Of a DNA stretch of 64,000 nucleotides, positions 15,006 to 24,000 are shown piece after piece; the first letter of the stretch is position 1, and each line of letters begins with the position of its first letter. Origin of the DNA: CAZFHA01 sp964518595. GTDB taxonomy: Bacteria > Bacillota > Clostridia > Saccharofermentanales > Saccharofermentanaceae. Location: contig CAZFHA010000006.1 of the NCBI GenBank assembly GCA_964518595.1, forward strand, positions 87,504-151,503, given 5' to 3'. Under the pieces are notes generated by a model. That model was given only the letters and a program-made list of their open reading frames with translations. It ran no database searches and was not told the DNA's origin. The position numbers were made by a program, and so were the translations under genes.

Positions 15006-15783
15006 TGTCTGCCTCCCCGCCCATGAGAGCTACTACGTCAAGAACCTTTGTATAGAAAGCCTTATGATCGCCCTCACCTCGCACAAGCTCGTGGAAGAGT
15101 TGCCCGTCCTTGATAAAAAGAATGCGAGTACAGTAGCTGGCTGCTAAAGGGTCATGGGTTACCATTAAAATTGTGGCGGCCATATCCCTATTTAATTTTT
15201 CTAAACTCTCCAAAAGCATTCTGGCTGATTTTGAGTCAAGAGCACCGGTGGGCTCGTCGGCCAGAATCATGGCAGGATTGCCTACAATAGCACGAGCTGC
15301 CGCCACTCGCTGGCGTTGTCCCCCAGACATTTGGTAAGGGTGCTTTTCTAAGACATCTGTGATTCCCAACCGCTCAGCTACTTCATCTGTACGTAGGAGC
15401 CCTTGACGATGGGGTACTCCGGAAATACTCAAGGCCAGCATGATATTTTCTCTGGCGGTTAAGGTATCTAATAAGTTAAAGTCCTGAAAAATAAAGCCCA
15501 GCTTTTTACGGCGAAATTCGGCTAGTTCCCGACTCTTAAGGCTGGTAATATCCTTATTATCAATAAAAATCTTGCCACTTGTTACAGTATCGATGGTAGA
15601 AATGCAGTTCAACAAAGTTGACTTACCACTACCGGAAGCACCCATAATTCCCACGAATTCTTTTTCCGCCACCTTAAAGGATACTTTATCCAAGGCTTTG
15701 GTCAAATTGCCACGGCTGCCATAGTATTTTACCACCTCAGATACGGTGAGCATTTCATTCATATTGCTTAAACCTCTTTTCAT
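14995..15783 (-). CDS. BceA-like ABC transporter ATPase
   Basis: 262 residues. The nucleotide-binding domain is complete: Walker A 'GASGSGKST', Q-loop 'FIFQDFNLLDTLT', signature 'MSGGQRQR', Walker B 'MILADEPTGALD' and H-loop 'VTHD'. It belongs to the MacB/LolD-like group that pairs with FtsX-type permeases. It energises the adjacent permease. AGAGGA lies 6 nt before the ATG at 15783. An internal ATG at codon 8 is a possible alternative. A Bce-type operator lies about 65 bp upstream. Confidence 0.93.
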   Translation of the reverse strand: MKRGLSNMNEMLTVSEVVKYYGSRGNLTKALDKVSFKVAEKEFVGIMGASGSGKSTLLNCISTIDTVTSGKIFIDNKDITSLKSRELAEFRRKKLGFIFQDFNLLDTLTARENIMLALSISGVPHRQGLLRTDEVAERLGITDVLEKHPYQMSGGQRQRVAAARAIVGNPAMILADEPTGALDSKSARMLLESLEKLNRDMAATILMVTHDPLAASYCTRILFIKDGQLFHELVRGEGDHKAFYTKVLDVVALMGGEADNDI

Positions 15784-15847
15784 TAATAGTCCTCTTAATT
15801 AAGCCAGAGGAAAGAAAAGGCTACCATAAGCTTTACTTACCCAGACC

Positions 15848-15861
15848 TTACAGATTCGTAA
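15848..15861 (-). promoter_or_regulatory. Candidate binding site for the Bce-type response regulator
   Basis: On the plus strand the site reads TTACA-GATT-CGTAA. It matches the known BceR-group consensus TnACA-N4-TGTAA at all but one position. It sits between the kinase gene and the ATPase gene, where Bce-type systems place the inducible transporter promoter. A weak TATGGT -10 lies about 19 bp further on in the direction of transcription, and no good -35 is present, as expected for an activated promoter. Confidence 0.6.
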
Positions 15862-15868
15862 GAAAAAA

Positions 15869-16894
15869 TTATTTTCGAAGGTGGTCAATCCGCTGGTCTT
15901 CAGGAAAACATAAGGTAACGACCGTTCCTTTATGCTCACCCTCTGATGAAAGCATCAACTGAATACCAAGCTTCCCCGCCAACTTTTGGCAAAGATACAG
16001 TCCCATCCCTGTAGAGCGCCGGTAATTGCGACCAATATGGCCGGTAAAACCTTTTTCAAAGACACGAGAAATATCTTCTGTGACAATACCAATTCCATTA
16101 TCACGAAGTTCTAAATAAACAGACTGTGCTTCTTGCCAGGCTCGAAAGCTGATATAAGGATTCTCTCCTGCCCGATATTTAATTGAATTGTCCAAAAGTT
16201 GTTCCAAAATATAAACTAACCATTTACTATCCGAAGAAATCCAATAATCCAGAGATTCCAGATTTACTTTTATACCAAAATCAATAAAGCTTTGTGAGCG
16301 CTGCCGCAATACTTGATAGACCAATGTTTGAACCGGCAACCGGGTGATGATGAAGTCTTTTTCTACACTTTGACTGCGAGCATAAAACAGTACCTGAGTA
16401 ACGTAATTTTCAATTGTTTCTAGGTCTTTTGCCAAAGCTTGTCGCTCTTCACCACCGTAATTTTCTATGGCTAATGTAGCCGAGGCTATAGGTGTTTTTA
16501 TCTCATGTATCCAAAGTTCCAGGTACTCCTGATATTCTTTTACTGCCTGATTAGACTGTTGCAACCGTTCAAATCCATCATGACTTAATGTCTGAATCCC
16601 ATGAAGCAGTAATTCTTCTTCCTGATCTTCCGGTTGGGGCAGAACTTCAGCCAATAACAGCTTGTCCTCTAGCTGTTCTAAACAGGCCAAATATTCCCGA
16701 TAATAGGCCGATTTTCGCTTAAATTCTAAGAATAAAGGAAGTAAACTCAAAAACAAATAAATGATACCCAAGAACAGTAGCATTATTTCTGTTCCCGGAA
16801 AGAAAAAAAAGAAAAACAGGACAAGTAAAATCAGCATCAAGCCATCGGCCACCAGATAGGCTATCTTTTCTTGTAAATAGCTGTGTAATTTCAT
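15869..16894 (-). CDS. BceS-like intramembrane-sensing histidine kinase
   Basis: 341 residues. Two membrane helices (about 12-32 and 36-57) are separated by only a few residues, so there is no extracellular sensor domain. Kinases of this type take their signal from the partner transporter. The phospho-accepting His is H130 in 'WIHEIKTP'. The ATP-binding domain has N-box 'QLLDNSIKY', G1 'DNGIGI', F-box 'VFEKGFTG' and G2 'STGMGLYL'. It sits 12 bp after the regulator gene. Confidence 0.92.
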   Translation of the reverse strand: MKLHSYLQEKIAYLVADGLMLILLVLFFFFFFPGTEIMLLFLGIIYLFLSLLPLFLEFKRKSAYYREYLACLEQLEDKLLLAEVLPQPEDQEEELLLHGIQTLSHDGFERLQQSNQAVKEYQEYLELWIHEIKTPIASATLAIENYGGEERQALAKDLETIENYVTQVLFYARSQSVEKDFIITRLPVQTLVYQVLRQRSQSFIDFGIKVNLESLDYWISSDSKWLVYILEQLLDNSIKYRAGENPYISFRAWQEAQSVYLELRDNGIGIVTEDISRVFEKGFTGHIGRNYRRSTGMGLYLCQKLAGKLGIQLMLSSEGEHKGTVVTLCFPEDQRIDHLRK

Positions 16895-16906
16895 CTTATG
16901 CCCGCC

Positions 16907-17584
16907 CTACTCCCTAAGGCGATAGCCTTGGGCACGTTTGGTCTCAATTATTTCAGAGAGGCCTATGGTTTCTAATTTGCCACGTAAACGGTTAACATTA
17001 ACAGTTAACGTATTATCATCTACAAAAAGATCACTATTCCAGAGTGCCAACATTAACTCATCGCGGCTTACAATGTTCCCTTTCGCCTCATGGAGCGCCA
17101 AAAATATTCGTAGTTCGTTCTTAGTGAGTTCGACTTCCTTTTGGAGAGTACGCAAAGAGCTTTTCGCCAGCAGTATCTCATAGCTCTTTCCAACAATGCT
17201 GTCTCCCACCTGACTGGGATAGGCACGACGCAAGACACTAGCCATTTGAGCTAGAAGAATCTGCGGATGATAAGGCTTAGCAATAAAGCTGTCAGCACCA
17301 AGATTAAGGGCCGTCAATTCATCAATTTGAGTATCACTACTGGTGAGAATAATAATGGGTATTGTAGAGACTTCTCGAATTTTTTTGCAAATAAAGAAGC
17401 CATCTATACCCGGCAAATTTAAATCCAGCAATACCATCTGATTACCTTCTAAAGGAATATTTTTTGCCAAAGAGGAGAAATCTTCCACTACAGAACAAGA
17501 GTAGCCATTTTTCTCAAGAAAAACTGCCAGCTCCTTTCTAATACGCAAATCGTCTTCAATAATTAAAACTTGATATGTATTCAT
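16907..17584 (-). CDS. BceR-like response regulator (OmpR family)
   Basis: 225 residues. The receiver domain has acidic E10/D11/D12, phosphorylation site D54 in 'LLDLNLPG', and Thr and Lys switch residues ('ILTSSD', 'IAKPYHP'). The C-terminal OmpR-type winged helix (about 130-225) includes 'LTKNELRIF' and 'VNVNRLRGKL'. First gene of the operon, with GAGGAATTA as SD. A TTGACA at 17647-17652 with a poor -10 (TTTATC, 18-bp spacer) may be its basal promoter. It is predicted to act on the site at 15848-15861. Confidence 0.92.
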   Translation of the reverse strand: MNTYQVLIIEDDLRIRKELAVFLEKNGYSCSVVEDFSSLAKNIPLEGNQMVLLDLNLPGIDGFFICKKIREVSTIPIIILTSSDTQIDELTALNLGADSFIAKPYHPQILLAQMASVLRRAYPSQVGDSIVGKSYEILLAKSSLRTLQKEVELTKNELRIFLALHEAKGNIVSRDELMLALWNSDLFVDDNTLTVNVNRLRGKLETIGLSEIIETKRAQGYRLRE

Positions 17585-17758
17585 TAATTCCTCTATGATT
17601 TTTTCTTCATTTTAACATAAAGTGATAAAGGCAATTGAAAACCTTTTGTCAATTTATTGTTTAATAATCTTGAGCGATTAAAATTATTCTTCCGGATACA
17701 AAGAATTTTCTGAGTTTTCACAATTCAATAATAGCTTTTCTCTGCCCTTTATGGCAAA

Positions 17759-18352
17759 ATGTTTTCAGTATCACCGATGATGAGAAATCTTCTACATACA
17801 GATTGGATTAGAATGAAAGTAAGACAGCAGATTCAGCAAATTGATTGGAAAGTGTTAGATTGGATATATATTCACTTGCGCCGGAAGGGCTGGAATCGGG
17901 TAATGGTTAATCTTACCCGGCTTGGCAACATGGGTCTGATCTGGTTTAGCACCCTTAGTATCCTATTTCTGGGGAAGATTCATCGCCGTGCTGCCCTGGC
18001 AATGCTTTTTTCGCTATTGGGTAGTGCGCTACTGGGTAATATTCTGCTTAAGAACTTAGTCCGGCGCCCTAGACCCTTCAACCAAAGAAAGGGCTACGAC
18101 ATCCTTATACCACCGCCTCAGGACTACTCTTTCCCTTCGGGACATACTTCTTCCTCCTTTGCAGCGGCTACAATCTTATGCTTCTTTATTCCTGCTCTAG
18201 CTATACCCGCAATGATTGTAGCGATTCTGATTGCCTTTTCACGTCTTTATCTCTGTGTACATTTCTTGTCAGATGTGCTATTCAGCTTATTCTTAGGGGT
18301 TAGTATTGCTATATCTGTCTTTTTCCTTATGCGGCTTTACTATTTATTCTAA
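17759..18352 (+). CDS. PAP2-family membrane phosphatase
   Basis: Up to 197 residues. All three phosphatidic-acid-phosphatase signatures are present: 'KNLVRRPRP', 'PSGHT' (catalytic His) and 'SRLYLCVHFLSD' (nucleophile His plus Asp). They are embedded in five or six membrane helices. Such enzymes dephosphorylate undecaprenyl pyrophosphate or lipid phosphates at the outer membrane face. Its position back to back with a Bce module is suggestive, because BcrC-type PAP2 proteins give bacitracin resistance by the same target, but that link is an inference. The start is uncertain. ATG 17813 would give 179 residues, and no candidate has a strong SD. Confidence 0.85.
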   Translation: MFSVSPMMRNLLHTDWIRMKVRQQIQQIDWKVLDWIYIHLRRKGWNRVMVNLTRLGNMGLIWFSTLSILFLGKIHRRAALAMLFSLLGSALLGNILLKNLVRRPRPFNQRKGYDILIPPPQDYSFPSGHTSSSFAAATILCFFIPALAIPAMIVAILIAFSRLYLCVHFLSDVLFSLFLGVSIAISVFFLMRLYYLF

Positions 18353-18423
18353 ATCCTTTTAAAGAGTAAGAGGCCTTAAGCCCCTCGACATGGCTTAAAA
18401 CCTCTATTCTCAAACACATTCTT

Positions 18424-19101
18424 TTAGCAGACCTGCAAACACTCTCTATTCTTCACCCATCCGCTAGCTACTAGAATCGGTTCCAGCTTTCGTCTTATAA
18501 GTACCGTGCAAGGTAACTCTTGGCAGTTTCTTTCTGCATACAAGTGTATATCTTCTAATCGGCGTAAAGAGATAGGATAGCAACAAATCTCAGGGTTATC
18601 ATAATATTCGCAAAAGATGACCTCGTAGAGGCGATCATCTAACTTATGTAAATGATTAAGAAGCTCATAACGCCCTTTGGCACTGTTAGAGGCTTCCTGC
18701 ATCAATGATATTGCCATCAAACCACCACGCTTCAAGTATCGAAGCAGCTGGTGTAGAAGTTCGCCATTTTCATCTAGCAATTCCGCAGTGACTTCCAGAT
18801 CTTGATCTCTGAAAGTCATACAAGCTACACTAGAAAAAGCAACATGCTTATGAAGAGAGCTACAATCTTCAGCCACGACTTGGGCAATCTGTTCCATACC
18901 GGTCTGACTAAGTAATGCCTCGGTAGACGTAATGTCTTCCGAGTCCTCGGCTAAGACTAGGACCTGACCTTGATTACCTACCAAGTCACACAAGAAGGCC
19001 GTGTCCTTTCCGCTTTTAGGTGTAATGTCAATACATATATCTCCAGCCTTTACATGCTCGGAAAGACATTTATGTACAAAATTCCGCTTTTCCTTATTCA
19101 T
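18424..19101 (-). CDS. Putative class I methyltransferase (MnmM/YtqB-like), divergent SAM motif
   Basis: 225 residues from ATG 19101 (SD GGGG just upstream). The N-terminal 'CIDITPKSGKDTAFL' segment aligns in position with the SAM-binding 'DATxGNGxDTxFL' motif of YtqB/MnmM-type tRNA methyltransferases, but the Gly-Asn-Gly core is not conserved. A later 'LLRYLKRGGLMAISL' strand is typical of Rossmann methyltransferases. At 225 residues it is longer than YtqB (about 190). It could be an active enzyme with a divergent pocket or a decayed relative. A hairpin without a T-run (about 18369-18405) lies downstream. Confidence 0.55.
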   Translation of the reverse strand: MNKEKRNFVHKCLSEHVKAGDICIDITPKSGKDTAFLCDLVGNQGQVLVLAEDSEDITSTEALLSQTGMEQIAQVVAEDCSSLHKHVAFSSVACMTFRDQDLEVTAELLDENGELLHQLLRYLKRGGLMAISLMQEASNSAKGRYELLNHLHKLDDRLYEVIFCEYYDNPEICCYPISLRRLEDIHLYAERNCQELPCTVLIRRKLEPILVASGWVKNRECLQVC

Positions 19102-19204
19102 TTCCCCGATTCTCCTACATCTACCAGAAATAAAAAATCTAAAACAAGGCATAATGACGCCCCCACAAGCCTCATGCCGGAAATATCTCTGGTTGTATTG
19201 TTTT

Positions 19205-19233
19205 TATATAGTAGCTACTTTACTGCAAAACAA
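19205..19233 (-). promoter_or_regulatory. Sigma-A promoter for the methyltransferase-like gene
   Basis: On the minus strand TTGTTT (19233-19228), a 17-bp spacer and TATATA (19210-19205), about 100 nt before the start. The 19102-19425 divergent region otherwise holds the PadR promoter and operator and no gene. Confidence 0.45.
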
Positions 19234-19340
19234 CCATAATGGCACATTTTTTTCCTTAAACCCCCATAATATGTTCTGAAATAGGTAAATCCAACCAAAT
19301 AATCTTGATAATCAAACTATTTCTCATTTGCATCCGACTA

Positions 19341-19400
19341 TTGACTCTTTTCACTACTACGTGTTACTATTTACTAGTAATAAGTTACACTTACTAGTCA
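19341..19400 (+). promoter_or_regulatory. PadR promoter and candidate operator repeats
   Basis: TTGACT (19341-19346) with TACTAT (19365-19370, 18-bp spacer). Immediately downstream, the perfect palindrome TTACTAGTAA (19371-19380) and a near copy TTACTAGTCA (19391-19400) lie 20 bp apart, two helical turns. They are well placed for autorepression by PadR. Confidence 0.5.
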
Positions 19401-19425
19401 TTGTAGTAAAGAAAGGAAATTAGGC

Positions 19426-19752
19426 ATGGAAGGTTTAACGGAAATGCTAAAAGGGGTACTTGAAGGCTGTGTTCTAGAGATAATCAGCCGTCAGGAGACC
19501 TATGGCTACGAAATCACCAGACAGCTTCATTCTCTGGGTTTTTCAGATGTGGTAGAAGGAACAGTCTATACAATCCTAGTACGTCTGGAAAAAAATAACT
19601 GGGTTGATATTGAAAAAAAGACTTCAACCCTAGGGCCCCCCCGGAAGTTCTATACTCTAAATCAAAGGGGACAGGCCGAGCTTAAAATATTTTGGGAGAA
19701 ATGGCGTTTTCTATCATCCGCCATCCAAAAATGGAAAGAGGAAAAAACATGA
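19426..19752 (+). CDS. PadR-family transcriptional regulator
   Basis: 108 residues. A PadR winged helix with 'LLEIISRQETYGYEI'-like N-terminal helices and the hallmark 'EGTVYTILVRLEKN' and 'GPPRKFYTLN' segments. A C-terminal helix for dimerisation follows. Short PadR proteins usually repress adjacent transport or stress genes and themselves. The next gene overlaps it (ATGA), so both form one unit. SD GAAAGGAAA. Candidate operators lie 25-55 bp upstream. Confidence 0.9.
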   Translation: MEGLTEMLKGVLEGCVLEIISRQETYGYEITRQLHSLGFSDVVEGTVYTILVRLEKNNWVDIEKKTSTLGPPRKFYTLNQRGQAELKIFWEKWRFLSSAIQKWKEEKT

Positions 19753-20111
19753 GTGACTTTTTTAATAAATACTTGAACATAAAAAAGATCCGGGAAGAAA
19801 AGCGTAAGTACAAGGAACAAATGGCTCGAATTGAAAACCTGCCGTCGGATTATCAGTATGCTTATAAGCGGATTCAGAAGTATATGTGGTCTTTTGCTGC
19901 TGGAGACGGCTACGACATGCTAGAAATTCAATATGAACTGCTGGATCTCTTTGAAGAGAGTGCCCTTAATGGCAAAACCGTACTGGAAATAACCGGAGAG
20001 GATGTGGCAGAATTTGTCGATGAGCTTCTGCGCAACGCCTCTACCTATACCTTTAATCAGCGAGAACGACTTAACAAGGCTATTGCTAAGAATGTCGGAA
20101 AAAAAGATTAA
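19749..20111 (+). CDS. DUF1048-family protein (PadR partner)
   Basis: 120 residues, largely alpha-helical and highly charged, matching the DUF1048 family often encoded directly after a PadR regulator. Recognisable stretches are 'LPSDYQYAYKRIQKYMW' and 'LDLFEESALNGKTVLEITG'. Function unknown. The start at 19749 overlaps the PadR stop by 4 bp. A longer frame from 19692 lies inside padR and lacks an SD. Only 9 bp separate its stop from the convergent regulator gene. Confidence 0.8.
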   Translation: MSDFFNKYLNIKKIREEKRKYKEQMARIENLPSDYQYAYKRIQKYMWSFAAGDGYDMLEIQYELLDLFEESALNGKTVLEITGEDVAEFVDELLRNASTYTFNQRERLNKAIAKNVGKKD

Positions 20112-20120
20112 AAGCACGCT

Positions 20121-20705
20121 TCAAATCCGTACCTCCCATAGTCCATCTTGGGTACAGTAATAGTAGAGCTTACCTCGGCGCGGTTTGGGGAAACGCAGTT
20201 CACTGGCTTGTTCTGGATATAACTTTATTAACAGAACTCTATCCATACCAACGTAGGCAAAAAAACTTATATAGTGTGTTTTTTCCATATTATGGGGAAA
20301 GGTAATGTATAAATCATCCTCGATTTGCTCAAAGGTAAGGCTATGCGCCGCATCAGCGGCCCTGCTTACCAAAGCTTTCAATTTCCGGCCACAACAGGAT
20401 ATTTCCATTTGTTCTTCTGCGCTACTAATAGCACCACAGCCTGGACAAACATAAAATTTGAGCTTCTGCATATTGCCATTGGCGCCTCTACTTGGCTGTA
20501 AGTCGCCTTTCAACAGCTTCTCTACGCTTACCCCTAAGATATTACTCAGCTCGGGCAAAAGCGACACGTCAGGGCAACCCTGCCCCCGCTCCCATTTAGA
20601 AATAGTCTTATCACTTAAATTCATACCTGCAGCCAGTTCTTTCTGGGTCAAGTTCTTTTCCTGACGAATTTTCCTAATAAGCTGTCCCATTTGTATACAA
20701 TCCAT
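20121..20705 (-). CDS. XRE-type regulator fused to a desulfoferrodoxin-like domain
   Basis: 194 residues. Residues 5-65 form a Cro/CI helix-turn-helix ('LTQKELAAGMNLSDKTISKW'). From about 83 onward there is a Cys-containing segment (C-x2-C in 'VCPGCG', then a 'SCCGRKL' pair). A region resembling the C-terminal domain of desulfoferrodoxin follows ('FPHNMEKTHYI', ending in 'YYYC'). The His residues that bind iron in superoxide reductase appear at least partly kept. A redox or metal-sensing role is plausible but inferred. SD AGGAGG lies 9 nt before the ATG. Confidence 0.75.
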   Translation of the reverse strand: MDCIQMGQLIRKIRQEKNLTQKELAAGMNLSDKTISKWERGQGCPDVSLLPELSNILGVSVEKLLKGDLQPSRGANGNMQKLKFYVCPGCGAISSAEEQMEISCCGRKLKALVSRAADAAHSLTFEQIEDDLYITFPHNMEKTHYISFFAYVGMDRVLLIKLYPEQASELRFPKPRRGKLYYYCTQDGLWEVRI

Positions 20706-20802
20706 AATCTCATCCTCCTGTTACTAGCATAATGATTTCTATCGGGAAAAACAATCAACGCTTCGTAGACTTTACGCCCTTGCTATGGAATCCAAAAAGA
20801 AA

Positions 20803-20943
20803 ATCGAGTAGGAGGCTAGCCATTAATTGACTAGCGACCTCTCACACCACCGTACGTACCGTTCGGTATAGGTTGGTTCCTTAGTTTTTACACATTTTCG
20901 GATAGTAGTCAGTAAGGGTCATATAACCCATGCTGGGCGCACG
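20803..20943 (-). mobile_element. 3' remnant of a group II intron (RT tail plus domain V/VI-like end)
   Basis: On the minus strand, about 18 codons resembling the end of an intron-encoded reverse transcriptase ('GYMTLTDYYPKMCKN', then stop) are followed by GAACGGTACGTACGGTGG and GTGTGAGAGGTCG. Those blocks are typical of the domain V region at the 3' end of clostridial group II introns. A GCTAG/CTAGC stem follows (domain VI-like), then TCCTACTCGATT. The 5' part is missing, and the domain V stem has mismatches, so this is a dead fragment. Confidence 0.5.
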
Positions 20944-20982
20944 AAAAAACAAAAGAGCCGACGAAAACTCACCGACTCTTTT
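20944..20982 (-). terminator. Terminator of the lactose operon
   Basis: On the minus strand an 11-bp stem (AAAAGAG pairing with CTCTTTT plus inner pairs) is followed by TGTTTTTT. It lies 23 nt past the lacZ stop. Confidence 0.85.
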
Positions 20983-21004
20983 ACCCATATGACTATAAAG
21001 ATAC

Positions 21005-24000
21005 TTATACTAATGTTAGGTGAAAGCTAAACTCTTTTTCTGAGAAAACAGCTTTCGTCTCCGGCCCTGGGCCACAACTGTTAGAGCCAATTCCGGTTTG
21101 AGCGTAGTCTAAACACCAGGTCAGACTTTTTTCCAGTTGTAAAGCGTAATTGTGGGTCACCTTTGTAAGCTGTTCGGGACTATAGCGGGACAGGCTGAAG
21201 GAAAAGGGTTTAGAACTATAAGCCAATAGCGGTACGGTTCCTTGACTATAGACTGCATAACACCCCCCATGGCTACCATTTTCCTGTGGTTTAATGTAGT
21301 CATGATAAAGACCATCCACGGTGCTGGAAAATAGATCCAGATAAGAACTTTGATGCTTATCCCGGTAATTTTCATTGGGGCCTAAGCCATAGTAGGTTAT
21401 TTGTTCTGCATCAAGGGGACGTTTAAGACAAAGTCCAAAGCGAGGTAAGACCGGCAAATCCTGATTAACCACCACTTTTGACTCGAGAGATATACCGCCT
21501 TCCGCTGTAATTTCCCAGAGGGTTTCTATATGAAGAATCTTAGCCACACCATTGGCCACCAACGCGCTCTGGCAGAGGAAGCGCAGAGAATCCGTTTTAG
21601 ATGTTTCCTGATCAAGCAGTGTGACCTGATAGCCCCGGCTAAAGGCTCGATCGTAACCGGCTTTACTCCATTGCTCTCTAATGTACATGTCATTATCCGT
21701 TGGCGCTCGCCAGATGATAAATTCCAGCGGTTCGGTCACAAGTTGCTGATTGTGACGAATCAAACTCTGGAAATTACCTTTCGACTTGGAAAAGATATAA
21801 CGAAACTGCTCATTTGAGAAGACCCAAGTATCGTTAGTTTCTTCCGCATTAATCTTCCCCCCTACCAAGGTAGGTGAGCAATATCCTAAAGCAGCCGAAA
21901 TATCTTCAAGTCCAACGGAGGAAGACTCTTCTAAGGCCACTTGGTCAAAGCCTAAACAAGTTTGCCCCTCGCCCTTTGTAGAAAAATAGCGGAAGAGCAC
22001 ATGGCCTTTTGCTTTGTCCTTAACCGCTTCCGGCAGCTCAAAGACAAGACTATTCCCCGGTTCAAGGGAATAGGTTGGCAAAGTTCCCTGCCCAAGACAA
22101 GTCCCCTTGTCTTTGATCTCATAAGTAATGTACACCGCCTCAGACAACTCCGTAAAATCAAAAAGATTCCACAAAATAAAGCCATCCGCCGACTTTTCTA
22201 TCCTCACAGGCCGGAATACATTTTTAAGTTCTAAAAGTCCTGGATGAGGTTTACGATCAGGCGAAACCAAGCCGTCTACGCAGAAATTGCCGTCATGGAG
22301 ATCTTCACCAAAATCGCCACCATAATCAAAAATCGGCTTACCTTCAGGTGTTCTCCCCCTATAAACCGCATGGTCGCACCACTCCCAGACAAAGCCTCCG
22401 GTATAAGCGGGATATTTTCTGGTCAGTTGGTAGTATGTTTCCAGATTACCAGGACCATTACCCATGGCATGGGAGTATTCACATTGAATAAAGGGTTTTT
22501 CATTACTCTTATCAGTTAAATAGTTCTCACTTTCCTCCGGTGAGGCATACATGCGAGAGTAAAAATCTAACATCGACAGGTCGTTTTTGTGACCGAAAGA
22601 TTCGTAAATACTACTTTCATATTGAAGCAAGCGGCTGCTATCGTAAGCCTTAACCCATTTTCCGGCCGCTTCAAAAGAAGGACCATAACCTGATTCATTG
22701 CCCAAGGACCAGAAAAGCACGGAAGTGAAGTTCTTTTGCTGTTCGACGTTTATTTGCACCCGATCCATAATCGCAGCATCAAAACGGGCGTCCTGAGCAA
22801 TCAGGCCGAAGGTTTCTTCCTGAGATGCACCATAAAGTGCCGATACGCCATGAGCCTCAATATCGGCTTCACTCATAACATAGAATCCCATGGTATCGCA
22901 AAGCTCATAAAACCAGGGATTGGCTGGATAGTGACTGGTACGGATGGCATTAATGTTATGGTCTTTCATTAATTGCAAATCAACCAGCGCCTGCTCTCTG
23001 GAGATCGTAAAGCCAGTGTAAGGATCACTATCGTGACGGTTGACTCCACGGATTTTAAGCGGCTTTCCATTTAAGAGTACCACTTGTTTTTGAATCTCTA
23101 TCTGTCTTAGTCCCAAAGACTGGCCAATTATCTCCCCTTGGCTTTCTATCAGCAGGCGGTAAAGGCAGGGATTTTCCGCATTCCAGAGCTGAGGCTTCTC
23201 AACAGTCAATTGAAACTTTCCACCCTGGGCTTTAGCTTCAGCCACAAGAACATCCTCCGGTGACCATAAGTAAGCTGTAAGCTCAGGCGCTCCAATCGTG
23301 GTCAAGGCAATAGTAATAGTAGCCGTCTGATAGTCGTCTGTGAATTTGGTCTTAATAAAATAATCTTGTAGTCGAGCCTTAGGACGCTGTAGCAAATACA
23401 GGTCACGAAATATTCCCGACATCCGAAACTTATCTTGATCTTCTAGGTATGAACCGGCACACCATTTTAAAACCAATATGGCTATGCGGTTTGAACCGGG
23501 CTTAAGATATTCCGTGAGCCTAAACTCAGAAAATGAGTGCGAGACCTGGCTATAGCCTACTTGTTGCCCATTAACCCAGAGGTAATAGCAAGAATCAACC
23601 CCTTCCAGAACGAGAAAATTCTCCCCTTCCGCGGCCTCCGCCGTCAAGTCAAAATCTCGAATATAAGCCCCTGCCGGATTCTCCGTGGGAACATATGGCG
23701 GATCAAAGGGAAAAGGATAGCGTACATTGGTGTATTGGTTAGCATCGTAGCCATGAATTTGCCAACAGGAAGGTACTGGTAACCTATCAAATTCAGGCAA
23801 AGAGGTCTTATTCTCAATATGACCATAAAACTCCTCCCCTACCTCTGAAACAGATGGATAGTAAAGAAAAAGCCACTCTCCGGCTAAGCTTTGAAATCGG
23901 GTAGAGCTCTCACGAGTCGCCGCAAAAGGGCTCTGTCCGGGGGCAAAGGGAATGTAGTAGCTACGTTTGGGTTCGGTACCCACATGAAGAATCTGAGGAT

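Noticed and set aside
21157..23826. Several 60-95 codon frames opposite or inside lacZ
   Set aside because: They are shadows of a fully intact 1006-residue beta-galactosidase and have no SD.
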